Counted from the stretch's first letter, positions 17,413 through 26,933 are shown. The stretch is 64,000 bases of DNA from Celerinatantimonas sp046054165 (GCF_046054165.1 NZ_JBFNXK010000002.1:186001-250000); one strand, 5' to 3'. Translations and numbers: made by a program. Notes: generated from the sequence alone by a model not told the origin.

Positions 17413-18828
17413 ATGAATTTCAAACTAAAACCTATTTTGGTAGTTGCCGGGTTAGGCACCTTTTCCCTAAATAGCTATGCTGACGATTTAATACAGATTT
17501 ATCAACTCGCACAACAAAAAGATCCGGTTATTCTGCAATATAAAGCGCAACGTGATGCCGCATTTGAACATATTAATCAATCACGTGCTTCATTATTGCC
17601 CCATATCGATCTGACCGCTGGTTATAATTATGCAACCGGGAATCATAGTGCAGACAATTCAACCAATCACTACGATTCGTATCTTCGGTATAATCAGGCG
17701 AGCGCCGGAGTAAGTCTGACCCAATCTATTTTCTCAAAAGCCAACTGGGTCAATCTGACGATCACTGAAAAATCAGCCACGCAACAAGATGCGCTGTATA
17801 AATATCAACAGCAAAACCTGATGGTTCGCGTTTCAACAGCTTATTTTAATGTGTTACGAGCCATTGACGATCTGTCTTATGTCCGAGCCAACAAAGCTGC
17901 GGTTAAACGGCAGTTAGATCAGACCAAACAACGTTTTGATGTCGGTTTAACCCCAATTACTGACGTTCATGAAGCTCAGGCTGAGTATGATCGGACCATC
18001 GCTGAAGAAATCACAGCTGAAAACACGCTCGATAACAGCTATGAAGCATTACGCCAAATCATTGGGATCAGTCCTCGGGATCTCAAACTGCTCGATACAA
18101 CCCGCTTTGATCCAACCCCAGTAAAACAAGGCACTAAATTCTGGATGGACACAGCAACCGATAAAAACTTGCAATTAAATGCACAACGGATTGCTAAAGA
18201 AGTGGCTAACGAAGAGATTGGTTTAGCTAAAAGTGGCCATTTACCAACGCTTTCACTCTCAGCTGGCCTCCAGACCCAAGATACACATTTCCGGGATTAT
18301 ACGCCACCCAGCTATCAACAGGGGCATTACGATACCGGAAGTATTGGTTTGAATTTCGCATTACCTCTGTATCAGGGGGGAGAAACCGTTTCTCAGGTTA
18401 GAGAAGCTCGTTTTAATTATGTTCAAGCCAGTCAATCTCTGGAAGAAACCTATCGGACCGTGCAAACAAATCTGAACAGTTCTTATAACAACGTTCATTC
18501 GAATATCAGTTCGATTAAAGCGTATGAACAAGCGGTCGTTTCTTCACAAAGTGCTTTGGAAGCAACCGAAGCTGGCTTTACCGTGGGAACTCGTACCATT
18601 GTAGATGTTCAGGATGCGACCCGAAATCTGTATCAGGCCAAAGAACAACTGGCCGGCGCTCGTTATGACTACATCATTAACATGCTGACGTTGAAACAGT
18701 TGGCCGGGACACTGACAATGGCCGACTTAAATGGCATCAATGATGTTCTTTATCAACCTAAAGAACAGGTTCCAACCCAACCAGCGGCTCCATCCATCAA
18801 TGATGCAGCCAAAGCACCTAAAAAATAA
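17413..18828 (+). CDS. tolC: Outer-membrane efflux channel TolC
   Basis: 471 residues. A signal peptide ends near SYA/DDLIQI. Two repeats of the OEP family follow: the strand-helix units with RASLLPHIDLTAGYNY near 57 and SGHLPTLSLSAGLQT near 276, plus LALPLYQGGE and VGTRTIVDVQDATRNLYQAK. TolC is the trimeric exit duct for tripartite drug pumps and type I secretion. Spacing to AAGGA upstream is normal. A candidate -35 TTGCAA lies about 45 bases before the ATG. It is monocistronic and closed by a strong terminator. Confidence 0.95.
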   Translation: MNFKLKPILVVAGLGTFSLNSYADDLIQIYQLAQQKDPVILQYKAQRDAAFEHINQSRASLLPHIDLTAGYNYATGNHSADNSTNHYDSYLRYNQASAGVSLTQSIFSKANWVNLTITEKSATQQDALYKYQQQNLMVRVSTAYFNVLRAIDDLSYVRANKAAVKRQLDQTKQRFDVGLTPITDVHEAQAEYDRTIAEEITAENTLDNSYEALRQIIGISPRDLKLLDTTRFDPTPVKQGTKFWMDTATDKNLQLNAQRIAKEVANEEIGLAKSGHLPTLSLSAGLQTQDTHFRDYTPPSYQQGHYDTGSIGLNFALPLYQGGETVSQVREARFNYVQASQSLEETYRTVQTNLNSSYNNVHSNISSIKAYEQAVVSSQSALEATEAGFTVGTRTIVDVQDATRNLYQAKEQLAGARYDYIINMLTLKQLAGTLTMADLNGINDVLYQPKEQVPTQPAAPSINDAAKAPKK

Positions 18829-18857
18829 TCATCATTGATTCATTATTGTTCACCCAT

Positions 18858-18885
18858 AAAAAACCATCCGGAAGGATGGTTTTTT
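18858..18885. terminator. Rho-independent terminator after tolC
   Basis: A CCATCC/GGATGG stem with a GGAA loop is flanked by an A-run on the left and a T-run on the right, so it can work in both directions. It separates tolC from the convergent pseudouridine synthase gene. Confidence 0.92.
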
Positions 18886-18917
18886 ATGCGCTGTATTACA
18901 AATTGCTCACTTAACAT

Positions 18918-19580
18918 CTAATCTGGAAATCCGGCCTGCCAAGGAAGTTCCCAGGGTTCGAGGATCGAACAACAGCTTTGAAACAACGTGCCCTGATGTG
19001 GCAATCGAGTGAACTGAACATGTTCCCCCTGCCAATTAAAATCCAAAGCACAAGCATCCAGATAACCGCGATCCGCTTTTTCTCCACCATAACGCGAATC
19101 TCCCAAAATCGGGACACCTAAGCTTTTCATTGCCACTCGCAGCTGATGGGTTTTTCCACTATAGGGACGCAATAAATAAGCCCGCAACCCAATGTCTACC
19201 GACAAGCTCAAAAATCGCGTTTTGGCCGGGTTATTCCGGGTTCGCTTTAAGATCCAGTTTCCCCCTCGGGATTTTTCCATATCGCCCAACACCAACCCTT
19301 GCTTCTTCTTGGGTTTTCCCTGAGCTAATGCCAAATAATATTTATTAATTTGATGAGACTGAAAAAGCGTTAAAAAGTGGGCCGCACTAGATTTATTGAG
19401 GGCAAAAATAACCAATCCTGATGTCATTTTATCCAACCGATGAACCGGCCAGACTGGACCGGTCTGCTCTTTAAGCAATTGAGCTAATCCCGGTAAATCA
19501 TCCTGACGATGAAAACTCAGCCCAGCCGGCTTATCGACAATTAGAAAATCAGGATGCTCAAAAACGATAGGAAGTTGCAT
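18918..19580 (-). CDS. RluA-family pseudouridine synthase
   Basis: 220 residues from the ATG at 19580, which has GGAG 9 bases upstream; a GTG five codons earlier is the alternative. VDKPAGLSFH near residue 18 and HRLDKMTSGLVIFA near 51 carry the catalytic Asp. RPYSGKTHQLRVAMKSLG and GDSRYGG are further family motifs. No S4 RNA-binding domain is present, so it resembles the short TruC/RluA-like group that modifies a tRNA or rRNA uridine. The exact target cannot be named. Confidence 0.85.
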   Translation of the reverse strand: MQLPIVFEHPDFLIVDKPAGLSFHRQDDLPGLAQLLKEQTGPVWPVHRLDKMTSGLVIFALNKSSAAHFLTLFQSHQINKYYLALAQGKPKKKQGLVLGDMEKSRGGNWILKRTRNNPAKTRFLSLSVDIGLRAYLLRPYSGKTHQLRVAMKSLGVPILGDSRYGGEKADRGYLDACALDFNWQGEHVQFTRLPHQGTLFQSCCSILEPWELPWQAGFPD

Positions 19581-19620
19581 GCCCCGCGGCTCCACGCAAA
19601 ACTGCTATTGTAAACAACCC

Positions 19621-20700
19621 TTATAAAATTGCGACTGACTTCAGTTGGGCCCAGACAGACATGCCTAATTTAAGACGAAGTCGCTGCGCAGAATAACGGG
19701 AAATTTGAGCCAAAATGGCTGGCCCCTGCGTCAGTTGCAGCCGAACCAGACATTCTCCCGGATGAGCCAGATTATCGATGGACTGAATTGTCGCCGGTAA
19801 CCGATTCAAAATAGAGCTATCACACTGCTCTGTCAGTGCAATGCTGACATCACTGGCAAATACCCGACACCGGATCATAGAACCGAGCGTCAATTCCCGC
19901 TGTGATAACCACAGCTTCAATGATCCCATATGCAATTCGGTTAACCCATCCACATGCCGAAACACCTGAGCCTCAACCACCGAACTTGCACCATCGGCAA
20001 ATAACCGGGCACTTATAGGATTCAGTAAAACCTCCTGAATCGCGCCGGATAAAACGACAGAACCTTGTTCGAGCAGTAGCAGATGATCAGCCAGACGCAC
20101 CACTTCTGCCGGGGAATGGCTCACATAAACGATAGGGATCGCCAGTTCCTGATGTAATCGCTCCAAATAAGGAAGAAATTCCTGTTTACGAGCTAAATCA
20201 AGCGCCGATAACGGCTCATCCATCAGTAACAAACGTGGAGAAGTGAGCAATGCTCGAGCAATTGCAACCCGCTGCCGTTCACCACCGGATAGCGATCCAG
20301 GTTGGCGATTAAGCTTATCGCCAATCCCTAACAGTTCACAGATTTCGTGTAATTCAACCCGGCGTTCTGATTCAGGGATCCGTCGCCAACCAAATTCCAA
20401 ATTTTGCCGCACATTCAAGTGCTCAAACAAACTTGCTTCCTGAAACACATAGCCAATCGCTCGTTTATGTGTCGGCACAAACCGATTGGTGGATTCGTCC
20501 TGCCACAATAAATCGCCGAGCTGGCAATAGCTTTCGGGAAGCCTTTCCAACCCTGCCAACGCCCGCAAAACGGTAGTTTTTCCTGAGCCTGAGACTCCAA
20601 ATAAAGCCGTAATACCACGGCCCGGGAGCTGTTCATCCACCTTTAGCTGAAAATGCCCGACCTGGCGCTGAAAATGAATCGAAAGTAATTGTTCATTCAT
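19621..20700 (-). CDS. modC: Molybdate ABC transporter ATP-binding protein
   Basis: 359 residues. ATPase domain with Walker A GVSGSGKTT near 34, signature LSGGERQRVAIARALL near 138, Walker B LLLMDEPLSALD and the switch His in YVSHS. The C-terminal 70 residues form a MOP/TOBE oxyanion-binding domain (LNRLPATIQSI onwards). The start overlaps the modB stop by 4 bases, so translation is coupled. It powers molybdate (and tungstate) uptake for molybdoenzymes. Confidence 0.94.
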   Translation of the reverse strand: MNEQLLSIHFQRQVGHFQLKVDEQLPGRGITALFGVSGSGKTTVLRALAGLERLPESYCQLGDLLWQDESTNRFVPTHKRAIGYVFQEASLFEHLNVRQNLEFGWRRIPESERRVELHEICELLGIGDKLNRQPGSLSGGERQRVAIARALLTSPRLLLMDEPLSALDLARKQEFLPYLERLHQELAIPIVYVSHSPAEVVRLADHLLLLEQGSVVLSGAIQEVLLNPISARLFADGASSVVEAQVFRHVDGLTELHMGSLKLWLSQRELTLGSMIRCRVFASDVSIALTEQCDSSILNRLPATIQSIDNLAHPGECLVRLQLTQGPAILAQISRYSAQRLRLKLGMSVWAQLKSVAIL

Positions 20701-21380
20701 AACCGGGCGAACCTTTTAGACAATCGCCCATTGGCAATATAAATGATCAACAACGCGATAAATGAAAAAACCACTAATGTTGCCGCCAGTTCGTGAGCCT
20801 GAGTGTATTCAAGTGATTCCACATGGTTGTAAATTTCAACGGACATCACTCGAGTTTCGCCGGGAATATTTCCCCCGATCATCAGGACTACGCCAAATTC
20901 GCCAATACTATGGCAAAAGCCAAGAATTCCCGCACATAAAAAACCAGGCCGGGCTAAAGGCAATGCAACTTTCCAGAATGCGCCTAACGGCGGCATTCTC
21001 AGAGTCGCGGCGACTTCAAGAGGACGACGCCCCATCGCTTCAAAAGCATTCTGGAGCGGTTGAACCACAAAAGGTAGCGTATGAACCACACACCCCACGA
21101 CCACACCGGCAAAAGTAAAAGGCAATTGGGATACACCCAATGTTTTCGTAAGCCACCCTACCGGTCCATGAGGCCCCATTAATAACAATAGATAAAAACC
21201 CATGACGGTTGGAGGAAGCACCAAAGGTAATGCGACAATCGCACTCAGAGGTGATTTCCATCGACTCTGAGTTTGGGACAACCACCAAGCTAACGGTGTT
21301 GCAATAACAAGTAAGATAGCGGTTACAATAACTGCCAGCTTTAATGTCAGCCACATGACGGCAATATCCGTTGCTATCAT
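20697..21380 (-). CDS. modB: Molybdate ABC transporter permease
   Basis: 227 residues with about five membrane helices and the EAA-type coupling loop EAMGRRPLEVAATLRMPPLGAF near residue 117. LPPTVMGFYLLL near 54 is typical of ModB. It forms the dimeric channel with two ModC subunits. It follows modA after 39 bases. Confidence 0.94.
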   Translation of the reverse strand: MIATDIAVMWLTLKLAVIVTAILLVIATPLAWWLSQTQSRWKSPLSAIVALPLVLPPTVMGFYLLLLMGPHGPVGWLTKTLGVSQLPFTFAGVVVGCVVHTLPFVVQPLQNAFEAMGRRPLEVAATLRMPPLGAFWKVALPLARPGFLCAGILGFCHSIGEFGVVLMIGGNIPGETRVMSVEIYNHVESLEYTQAHELAATLVVFSFIALLIIYIANGRLSKRFARL

Positions 21381-21419
21381 GAGTACCTCTCTTTATTGAC
21401 CGTTAAAACTATATTCTAA

Positions 21420-22157
21420 TTAAATATCATACCCATATGAACGAATAATCGCCTGAGCTTCAGGAGTTTGCAGGTAGTTTAAAAAGGCTTTAGCAGGCGC
21501 ATTATCTTTCAAAAGCACCGCATCCTGACGAATCGAATGATACAGATTTCCTGGGACAATCCATCCGGAACCCGAAGTTAATTTGCCATCACGATACACC
21601 TGAGACAACGCCACAAATCCTTGTTTCACATTGCCATAACTCACATAGGAATAGGTTTGTCCAATATTCTGACCAAATACGATCTTATCTTTAAGTGATG
21701 CATACACTTTCAGATTTTTCATTGTTTCGATCGAAGCTGCGCCATAAGGAGCCGCTTTAGGATTTGCAATCGCCAGTTTATCAAATGCCCCTTTTTTCAG
21801 ATAAGCATCACCTTGGATCAAATTGGCTTCTTTTGACCAGAAAATAAGCCGACCTTTCGCATAGGTGAACTCACTTCCGGCAACAGCCTGTTTATCCTTC
21901 ATTAATTTCTGAGGGCGACGCTGATCAGCCGCTAAGAAGATATCGAATGGCGCACCGTTGACAATCTGCGCATACAATTTACCGGTGGAACCAACACTTA
22001 GCTTAACCGTATCACTATGGGTCTTTTCATAAGCACTGGCTAAACTTTGCAGTGGTTTATAAAAATTAGCTGCCACAGCGACAGTGACTTCGGCAGCATT
22101 AGCCCCAGTTGCGACAAAGGCCCCCAATATAGCGGCCACCAGCACTAACTTTTTCAT
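21420..22157 (-). CDS. modA: Molybdate-binding periplasmic protein
   Basis: 245 residues from the ATG at 22157 (GGAG upstream), where a classic signal peptide begins: MKKLVLVAAILGAFVATGANA. A longer reading would put 20 residues before it. VAAAVNF-like VAVAANFYKPL and SVGSTGKLYAQI are the oxyanion-binding loops; GAPFDIFLAAD and the QNIGQTYSYV region complete the site. It delivers molybdate to ModBC. It begins 22 bases after modE, so the regulator and the transporter share a transcript. Confidence 0.93.
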   Translation of the reverse strand: MKKLVLVAAILGAFVATGANAAEVTVAVAANFYKPLQSLASAYEKTHSDTVKLSVGSTGKLYAQIVNGAPFDIFLAADQRRPQKLMKDKQAVAGSEFTYAKGRLIFWSKEANLIQGDAYLKKGAFDKLAIANPKAAPYGAASIETMKNLKVYASLKDKIVFGQNIGQTYSYVSYGNVKQGFVALSQVYRDGKLTSGSGWIVPGNLYHSIRQDAVLLKDNAPAKAFLNYLQTPEAQAIIRSYGYDI

Positions 22158-22179
22158 AATAGAATTCTCCCTAGATAAT

Positions 22180-23004
22180 TTAATCGTAACGACAAAGAAC
22201 AACCGATGACGGAGCAAAACTCACCCAGACCGACTGCCCTTCAGTCAGGGCTAATCGCTCCGTATTCGCCCGACTGAGTAACACAGCTAAATGCTTATGA
22301 GAAGCTAATGCGACGTTGACCTGACTCCCTCGTTCATCTTGAGAAATCCGATCAATCACGCCCTGATAACTGTTAACACGCTGACGAGGAGTATCATCAA
22401 TGCGTGCAATTTTAAGCTGAGGCGCTTTAATCAGAGCCAGCACTTCGACTCCCTCTTCCAACCCCAGTTCATCGACAGATTCCGCCGTAATTGCCGCTTG
22501 AATTTTAAAATTATCGGAACCGCTGACCGCCAATGAAACCCGGGCATGAACCCCTTGCCGTTTCACTTCACATACCTGTCCACTGAACTGATTACGAGCA
22601 CTACTTCTAAAATGAATACGCCGGAGCAAACGCCGAAGTTGCTCCAGTTCAATCGCAGGCTGCTGTTCTAATAATGAATGGATCTGCTGTAAGGCCTGCT
22701 GATATTCCGCTTGTAAGGCTCGATAAACATGAATCAAACGGACACCAGCTTCTGTTAATTGTGTGCCCCCACCATGCTTTCCCCCACTCTGACGGATCAC
22801 CAAGGGTTTTTCAGCAAGGTTATTCATCGTATCCAGCGCATCCCATGCGGCTTTATACGACATGGGCAAAGCTTTGGCGGCCGCACTCAACGAGCCGTGC
22901 TGATGAATGGCTTCAAGGAGACGGATCCGCTGTTCAGACATCAGCGTTTGACCACTCACTTGAAACTGCAACGATGTAAATGTATCCCGGTTAGATAATT
23001 CCAT
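22180..23004 (-). CDS. modE: Molybdate-responsive regulator ModE
   Basis: 274 residues. Winged-helix DNA-binding domain at about 20-120 (GSLSAAAKALPMSYKAAWDAL) with GGKHGGGTQLTEAG as in E. coli ModE, then two MOP molybdate-binding domains at about 135-205 and 207-274. The first starts at SARNQFSGQV, a conserved hinge. Molybdate-bound ModE represses modABC in E. coli, where modE is divergent; here it is the first gene of the same operon. No Shine-Dalgarno sequence precedes the ATG, and a ModE-box-like palindrome covers the start codon. The homology reaches the first codons, so a much later start is unlikely. Confidence 0.92.
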   Translation of the reverse strand: MELSNRDTFTSLQFQVSGQTLMSEQRIRLLEAIHQHGSLSAAAKALPMSYKAAWDALDTMNNLAEKPLVIRQSGGKHGGGTQLTEAGVRLIHVYRALQAEYQQALQQIHSLLEQQPAIELEQLRRLLRRIHFRSSARNQFSGQVCEVKRQGVHARVSLAVSGSDNFKIQAAITAESVDELGLEEGVEVLALIKAPQLKIARIDDTPRQRVNSYQGVIDRISQDERGSQVNVALASHKHLAVLLSRANTERLALTEGQSVWVSFAPSSVVLCRYD

Positions 23005-23025
23005 TATATATTTTTTTATACAACG
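23002..23025 (-). promoter_or_regulatory. Candidate ModE operator overlapping the modE start codon
   Basis: On the minus strand CGTTGTAT and ATATAATG form the two 8-base half-sites of an imperfect palindrome with 8 bases between. Length and half-sites match the E. coli modA operator (CGTTATAT, spacer 8, ACATAACG). The last three bases are the modE ATG. This placement would let ModE-molybdate block its own operon. Confidence 0.7.
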
Positions 23026-23122
23026 ACAGATTGACTAAAGGATTAATTAGCGCCAGCAATGAAATTCAGTCTATCGAAAAAAATAACAACTGGCGAACAC
23101 TATTTTAATTTTGATGAACTAT

Positions 23123-23938
23123 TCAGTCGGTTCCATTCAGCACAAATTTCTCGATGACATGTGCCACACCATCTTGATCATTACTGAGAGTCACATAATC
23201 GGCCAAAGCTTGGGTCTGCGGATCGGCATTTCCCATCGCCACACCAAGGCCAGCCCAACGGATCATATGATGATCGTTTCCCGCATCACCGATGCAAATG
23301 ACTTGCTGTGAAGGGATCGATAAATAATCGGCCAATGCGGCAACTCCAGCCCCTTTATTGGTATGAATGTTCATGAATTCCAAAAAGAAAGGAGAACTGC
23401 GCAGTATCGTATAATCCTGATAATACCTTTCGGGGATTTTAGAAATAGCGTCTTCTAAAATATCAGGCTCATCAATCAACATCACCTTCATTATAGGTTC
23501 ATCATCATCCAAAGACTCATAATCAAACGTTGTCCACGGAATATCGTTCATGAACGCTTCATGTTCGGTATAACGACTCACCTGGGGTGTAATAAGCCCT
23601 TTGGATAAACTGAAAGCATGCGTATGTACACCGAGTTGTTGTGCTAACCGCCCCAATTTTTTAGTATCTGAACCATGTAATAATTGGCTACAGAGCACTT
23701 TACCATCACTAATCCGTTGCACTAATCCCCCGTTGTAACTCACAACATACTGATCTTCCGAAGTCAGACCCAGGGTTTCCAAATGCATTAAAATACCATC
23801 CAACGGCCGGCCCGACGCGAGCACGACATGGACGCCCGCTTGACTCGCAGCCTGGATCGCTGCAATCGTTCGGGGAGATATTTGTTTATCAGAATTTAAG
23901 ATGGTGCCATCGATATCAAGTGCAATGAGTCGGTACAT
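23123..23938 (-). CDS. yidA: Cof-type HAD sugar phosphatase, YidA-like
   Basis: 271 residues. HAD motif I is DIDGTIL near residue 8, motif II LASGRP near 40, the Lys near 197 in NKGAGV, and motif IV GDAGNDHHMIRWAG near 217; the cap is of the Cof (C2B) type. Blocks such as VMLIDEPDIL and PFFLEFMNIHTNKG agree closely with E. coli YidA, which dephosphorylates erythrose-4-P and hexose phosphates. It is a lone gene between modE and the hemerythrin gene. Confidence 0.88.
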   Translation of the reverse strand: MYRLIALDIDGTILNSDKQISPRTIAAIQAASQAGVHVVLASGRPLDGILMHLETLGLTSEDQYVVSYNGGLVQRISDGKVLCSQLLHGSDTKKLGRLAQQLGVHTHAFSLSKGLITPQVSRYTEHEAFMNDIPWTTFDYESLDDDEPIMKVMLIDEPDILEDAISKIPERYYQDYTILRSSPFFLEFMNIHTNKGAGVAALADYLSIPSQQVICIGDAGNDHHMIRWAGLGVAMGNADPQTQALADYVTLSNDQDGVAHVIEKFVLNGTD

Positions 23939-24056
23939 ACAAACATTCAGTGATTTTATTGAAAGATGGCTATAGTTTATGGGAAACCTCTATGATGTAA
24001 AGTGCTATCCGGCTTCTGTTGCAACCGGATTCACTCTTTTCAAGAGATATCAGCGA

Positions 24057-24602
24057 TCAACTTTCTGAAATTTTAATCCGTTCAGCTAATGCCTGATATT
24101 GTTTGTCGGTATGGCTACCAAACAGTGGATCATCAACATGATTATGTTGCCAATCTTGTTCAATACTTCGCCAATCATCCTCAGTCAGAGAAGCTTTCAG
24201 CAAGGGAATGATTTCATCTTCTTCATAATTAAGATGATCCCACTGTGCACTAATAAAACGTTCCAGTTTCTGACTAAACTGATCCAATGGAATAACCGCG
24301 TCTAATAAAATCAGTTCAACCACTTCACCTAATTCCAGCGTCAGCTCACGCAACTTGATATGTTCATCTTTCAAACGCTCAGAAATCTGCGAATCAGTGG
24401 CCCGATATTTACAAAAATAATCATAAATCACATCTTCTTTGGGATGATGATACTGATCAGAATAGTCACGTAAATAACTAATAATATCCGCGATCAATTT
24501 ATATTTAACGGCTTGTTCACCTCGAATCAAGTCGAGTTTATGCTCCAGTACTTTAAGCAACATGGCTATATTCGTATGGTCATTTTGTATACTGTCCAAC
24601 AT
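24057..24602 (-). CDS. Hemerythrin-like HHE-domain protein
   Basis: 181 residues, all-helical. The iron-ligand set appears in order: H9 in NDHTN, YHHPKEDVIYDYF near 56, DEHIKL near 83, and DHLNYEEDEIIPLL near 129. This is the non-haem di-iron HHE four-helix fold. Related bacterial proteins bind oxygen or respond to nitrosative stress; which applies here is not shown. The C-terminus after residue 155 is polar and probably outside the bundle. Confidence 0.85.
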   Translation of the reverse strand: MLDSIQNDHTNIAMLLKVLEHKLDLIRGEQAVKYKLIADIISYLRDYSDQYHHPKEDVIYDYFCKYRATDSQISERLKDEHIKLRELTLELGEVVELILLDAVIPLDQFSQKLERFISAQWDHLNYEEDEIIPLLKASLTEDDWRSIEQDWQHNHVDDPLFGSHTDKQYQALAERIKISES

Positions 24603-24976
24603 TTCAGCTTCCTCACTCGAAATGTAATTATCGGATACGATTGTGACTACCAGAACAGGTGAATCTCTGATGGTTACCGTTTATGCAAACCCGCCGCATA
24701 TTGAGTGCTGCGTACGAATACGCATCTTAAGATATCACTTATTTACTATGCAACAATATCCATCTGAATATATACGGCACTCATCATTGATTAAATATCG
24801 ATACGCTAATCAATCCGGCCATAGCTTCTAGAGGCTATCAATCCATCCCGAACGGTGTTGCCCCCTATTCGCTTAACTCATTAAACGTCACAGACACACC
24901 TTGTTTAAAATGCGTCTAATTGGGACGAAATTTAAACATGACCGATCAACAGCCCCTCATCATTAGTTTATCTTTA
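24603..24976. other. Non-coding gap between ung and the hemerythrin gene
   Basis: About 375 bases without a supported gene, RNA or repeat. It should carry the hemerythrin promoter and the end of the ung transcript. Confidence 0.45.
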
Positions 24977-25675
24977 TTATACGAAAGATCCACGTTCTGC
25001 AATCTCCAATGGAAGCTGCCAATCAATAGGTTGTTTCCCAACCTGTTGCAAATACTGATTAGCCTTAGAAAAATGATGACACCCTAAAAATCCCCGATGT
25101 GCCGATAATGGCGATGGATGCGGTGCTTTTAAAACACAATGCCGCGACGAATCAATCACCAATCCTTTCTTCTGAGCATGTGATCCCCACAGCATAAATA
25201 CCAAATGCTCACAGTGATCATTTATTTTCTTAATCACCGAATCGGTAAATGTTTCCCAACCACACTGGGCATGCGAATGTGCTTTACCATGCTCCACGGT
25301 CAAGACCGTATTCAGCAACAAAATACCCTGCCGAGCCCAGGATTCTAAATAACCATGTGCCGGGATCTGAAACCCAGGAATATCCGTCGCCAATTCTTTA
25401 TAGATGTTCACCAATGAAGGTGGCACCCGAACCCCAGGCTGAACAGAAAAACAAAGCCCATGCGCCTGACCAGGCTGATGGTATGGATCCTGCCCCAGAA
25501 TCACCACCTTCAGTTGTTCCAAAGGGGTAAAACGAAATGCATTAAAAACATCTTCCGCTTTAGGATAAATAGCTTTTCCAGAGGCGCGTTCATGAGCCAC
25601 AAACGCTAAAGCTTGTTGAAAATAAGGCTGCTGCTTCTCTTCACCTAAAATAGGTGTCCATGATGTTTCTGTCAT
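24977..25675 (-). CDS. ung: Uracil-DNA glycosylase
   Basis: 232 residues, family 1. The water-activating loop GQDPYHQPGQAHGLCFS sits near residue 60, the uracil-binding LLNTVLTVE near 119, and the leucine-loop HPSPLSAHRGFLG near 185. It removes uracil from DNA to begin base-excision repair. It is divergent from nfo, whose product cuts the resulting abasic site, and grcA follows, as ung and grcA (yfiD) also adjoin in E. coli. Confidence 0.97.
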   Translation of the reverse strand: MTETSWTPILGEEKQQPYFQQALAFVAHERASGKAIYPKAEDVFNAFRFTPLEQLKVVILGQDPYHQPGQAHGLCFSVQPGVRVPPSLVNIYKELATDIPGFQIPAHGYLESWARQGILLLNTVLTVEHGKAHSHAQCGWETFTDSVIKKINDHCEHLVFMLWGSHAQKKGLVIDSSRHCVLKAPHPSPLSAHRGFLGCHHFSKANQYLQQVGKQPIDWQLPLEIAERGSFV

Positions 25676-25792
25676 CTTGCTTTATCTCTTTTACTACTCA
25701 GTCAGCCCAACAGCATACGAATCCACTTTCTGAAGGACAAGACTCTCGATTACAATTATTCGAATAAATAAACGATGAACTGATATTACATG

Positions 25793-26641
25793 ATGAAATA
25801 TATAGGCGCACACGTCAGTGCTTCAGGGGGTGTTTTTAACGCGCCCATCCATGCCCATAACATCGGTGCCACCGCATTTGCACTATTCACCAAGAATCAG
25901 CGCCGCTGGCAAGCTCCGCCACTGACCCAATCAGCCATCACGGAGTTTAAACAAAATTGCCAAACTTATAGCTATCAACCCCATCAAATTTTACCACATG
26001 ACTCATATCTGATTAATTTAGGCCACCCAGAACGCTCGGCACTGGAACAATCCAGAGCGGCATTTATTGATGAAATGCAACGCTGCGAACAACTCGGTCT
26101 ATCCTTACTAAATTTTCATCCGGGTTCTCATCTTCGCCAACAAGATGAAGATTTAACACTCGCTAAAATTAGTGAATCGATTAACCTGGCCCACCACCAT
26201 ATCCCAAACATCATTACCGTCATTGAAAATACCGCCGGACAAGGCAGTAATTTAGGGTATCGGTTTGAACAAATAGCCCAGATCATCGAACAAGTGGAAG
26301 ATAAAAGTCGGGTCGGCGTATGCCTTGACACCTGCCATGCATTTGCAGCGGGCTATCCTTTACATACCGATGAAGGGTGGCAACAAAGCTTTGATGATTT
26401 TGCACGAATCATCGGTTTTAAATATTTACGAGCAATGCATCTCAACGACAGTAAGGGAGCATTGAATTCTCATTTGGACCGCCATCATAGCTTGGGCATG
26501 GGACAAATAGGCACGGATTGTTTCCGAAAAATTATGCAAGATCCCCGCTTTGATAACATTCCACTGATTTTAGAAACGATCAATAGCCAACTATGGCCTG
26601 AAGAAATTCAATGGCTTAAACAGCAGATCTCAATCTTCTAG
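25793..26641 (+). CDS. nfo: Endonuclease IV
   Basis: 282 residues from the second of two adjacent ATGs, matching the E. coli start MKYIGAHVSA. The AP endonuclease 2 TIM barrel shows its zinc ligands in NFHPGSH near residue 105, VIENTAGQG near 143, CLDTCHAFAAGY near 179, MHLNDSKG near 213, DRHHSLG near 228 and LETIN near 260. It incises abasic sites left by glycosylases such as Ung next door. Confidence 0.96.
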   Translation: MKYIGAHVSASGGVFNAPIHAHNIGATAFALFTKNQRRWQAPPLTQSAITEFKQNCQTYSYQPHQILPHDSYLINLGHPERSALEQSRAAFIDEMQRCEQLGLSLLNFHPGSHLRQQDEDLTLAKISESINLAHHHIPNIITVIENTAGQGSNLGYRFEQIAQIIEQVEDKSRVGVCLDTCHAFAAGYPLHTDEGWQQSFDDFARIIGFKYLRAMHLNDSKGALNSHLDRHHSLGMGQIGTDCFRKIMQDPRFDNIPLILETINSQLWPEEIQWLKQQISIF

Positions 26642-26754
26642 CCTAAAGTTAACAAAAGTTTTATCCAGATCAAAATTCGAACATAAAGATGTATTTAAAG
26701 TACATATATCCTTATAATTTAAAAGGTCTATCAATCGTGTTAGGATAACAAACA

Positions 26755-26768
26755 TTGATTGAGGTCAA
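26755..26768 (+). promoter_or_regulatory. Candidate FNR box 1 of grcA
   Basis: TTGAT, four bases, GTCAA: one mismatch from the TTGAT-N4-ATCAA consensus. grcA (yfiD) is FNR-activated in E. coli and also has two FNR sites there. Confidence 0.6.
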
Positions 26769-26805
26769 TAAAATGGTTTTCAACAAAAACCCAATTAACC
26801 ACTTT

Positions 26806-26819
26806 TTGATTAAGGTCAT
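26806..26819 (+). promoter_or_regulatory. Candidate FNR box 2 of grcA
   Basis: TTGAT, four bases, GTCAT: two mismatches from consensus, 51 bases after the first box. The spacing of nearly five helical turns resembles the tandem arrangement at E. coli yfiD. Confidence 0.5.
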
Positions 26820-26853
26820 TTGTGATAAAGTAGATTTCAAAGAGTGGTTTAAC

Positions 26854-26877
26854 GCGAGAGAGCAAATGCTTGCTCGC
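26854..26877 (+). promoter_or_regulatory. Hairpin in the grcA leader
   Basis: GCGAGAGAGC and GCTTGCTCGC pair at 8 of 10 positions around an AAAT loop, about 55 bases before the ATG. It probably stabilises the leader; no known motif was matched. Confidence 0.4.
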
Positions 26878-26933
26878 ATTTAGCTGAAATTATGACGTCT
26901 TTACTTAGGCAGATTGCAAATTAGGAGCATATC

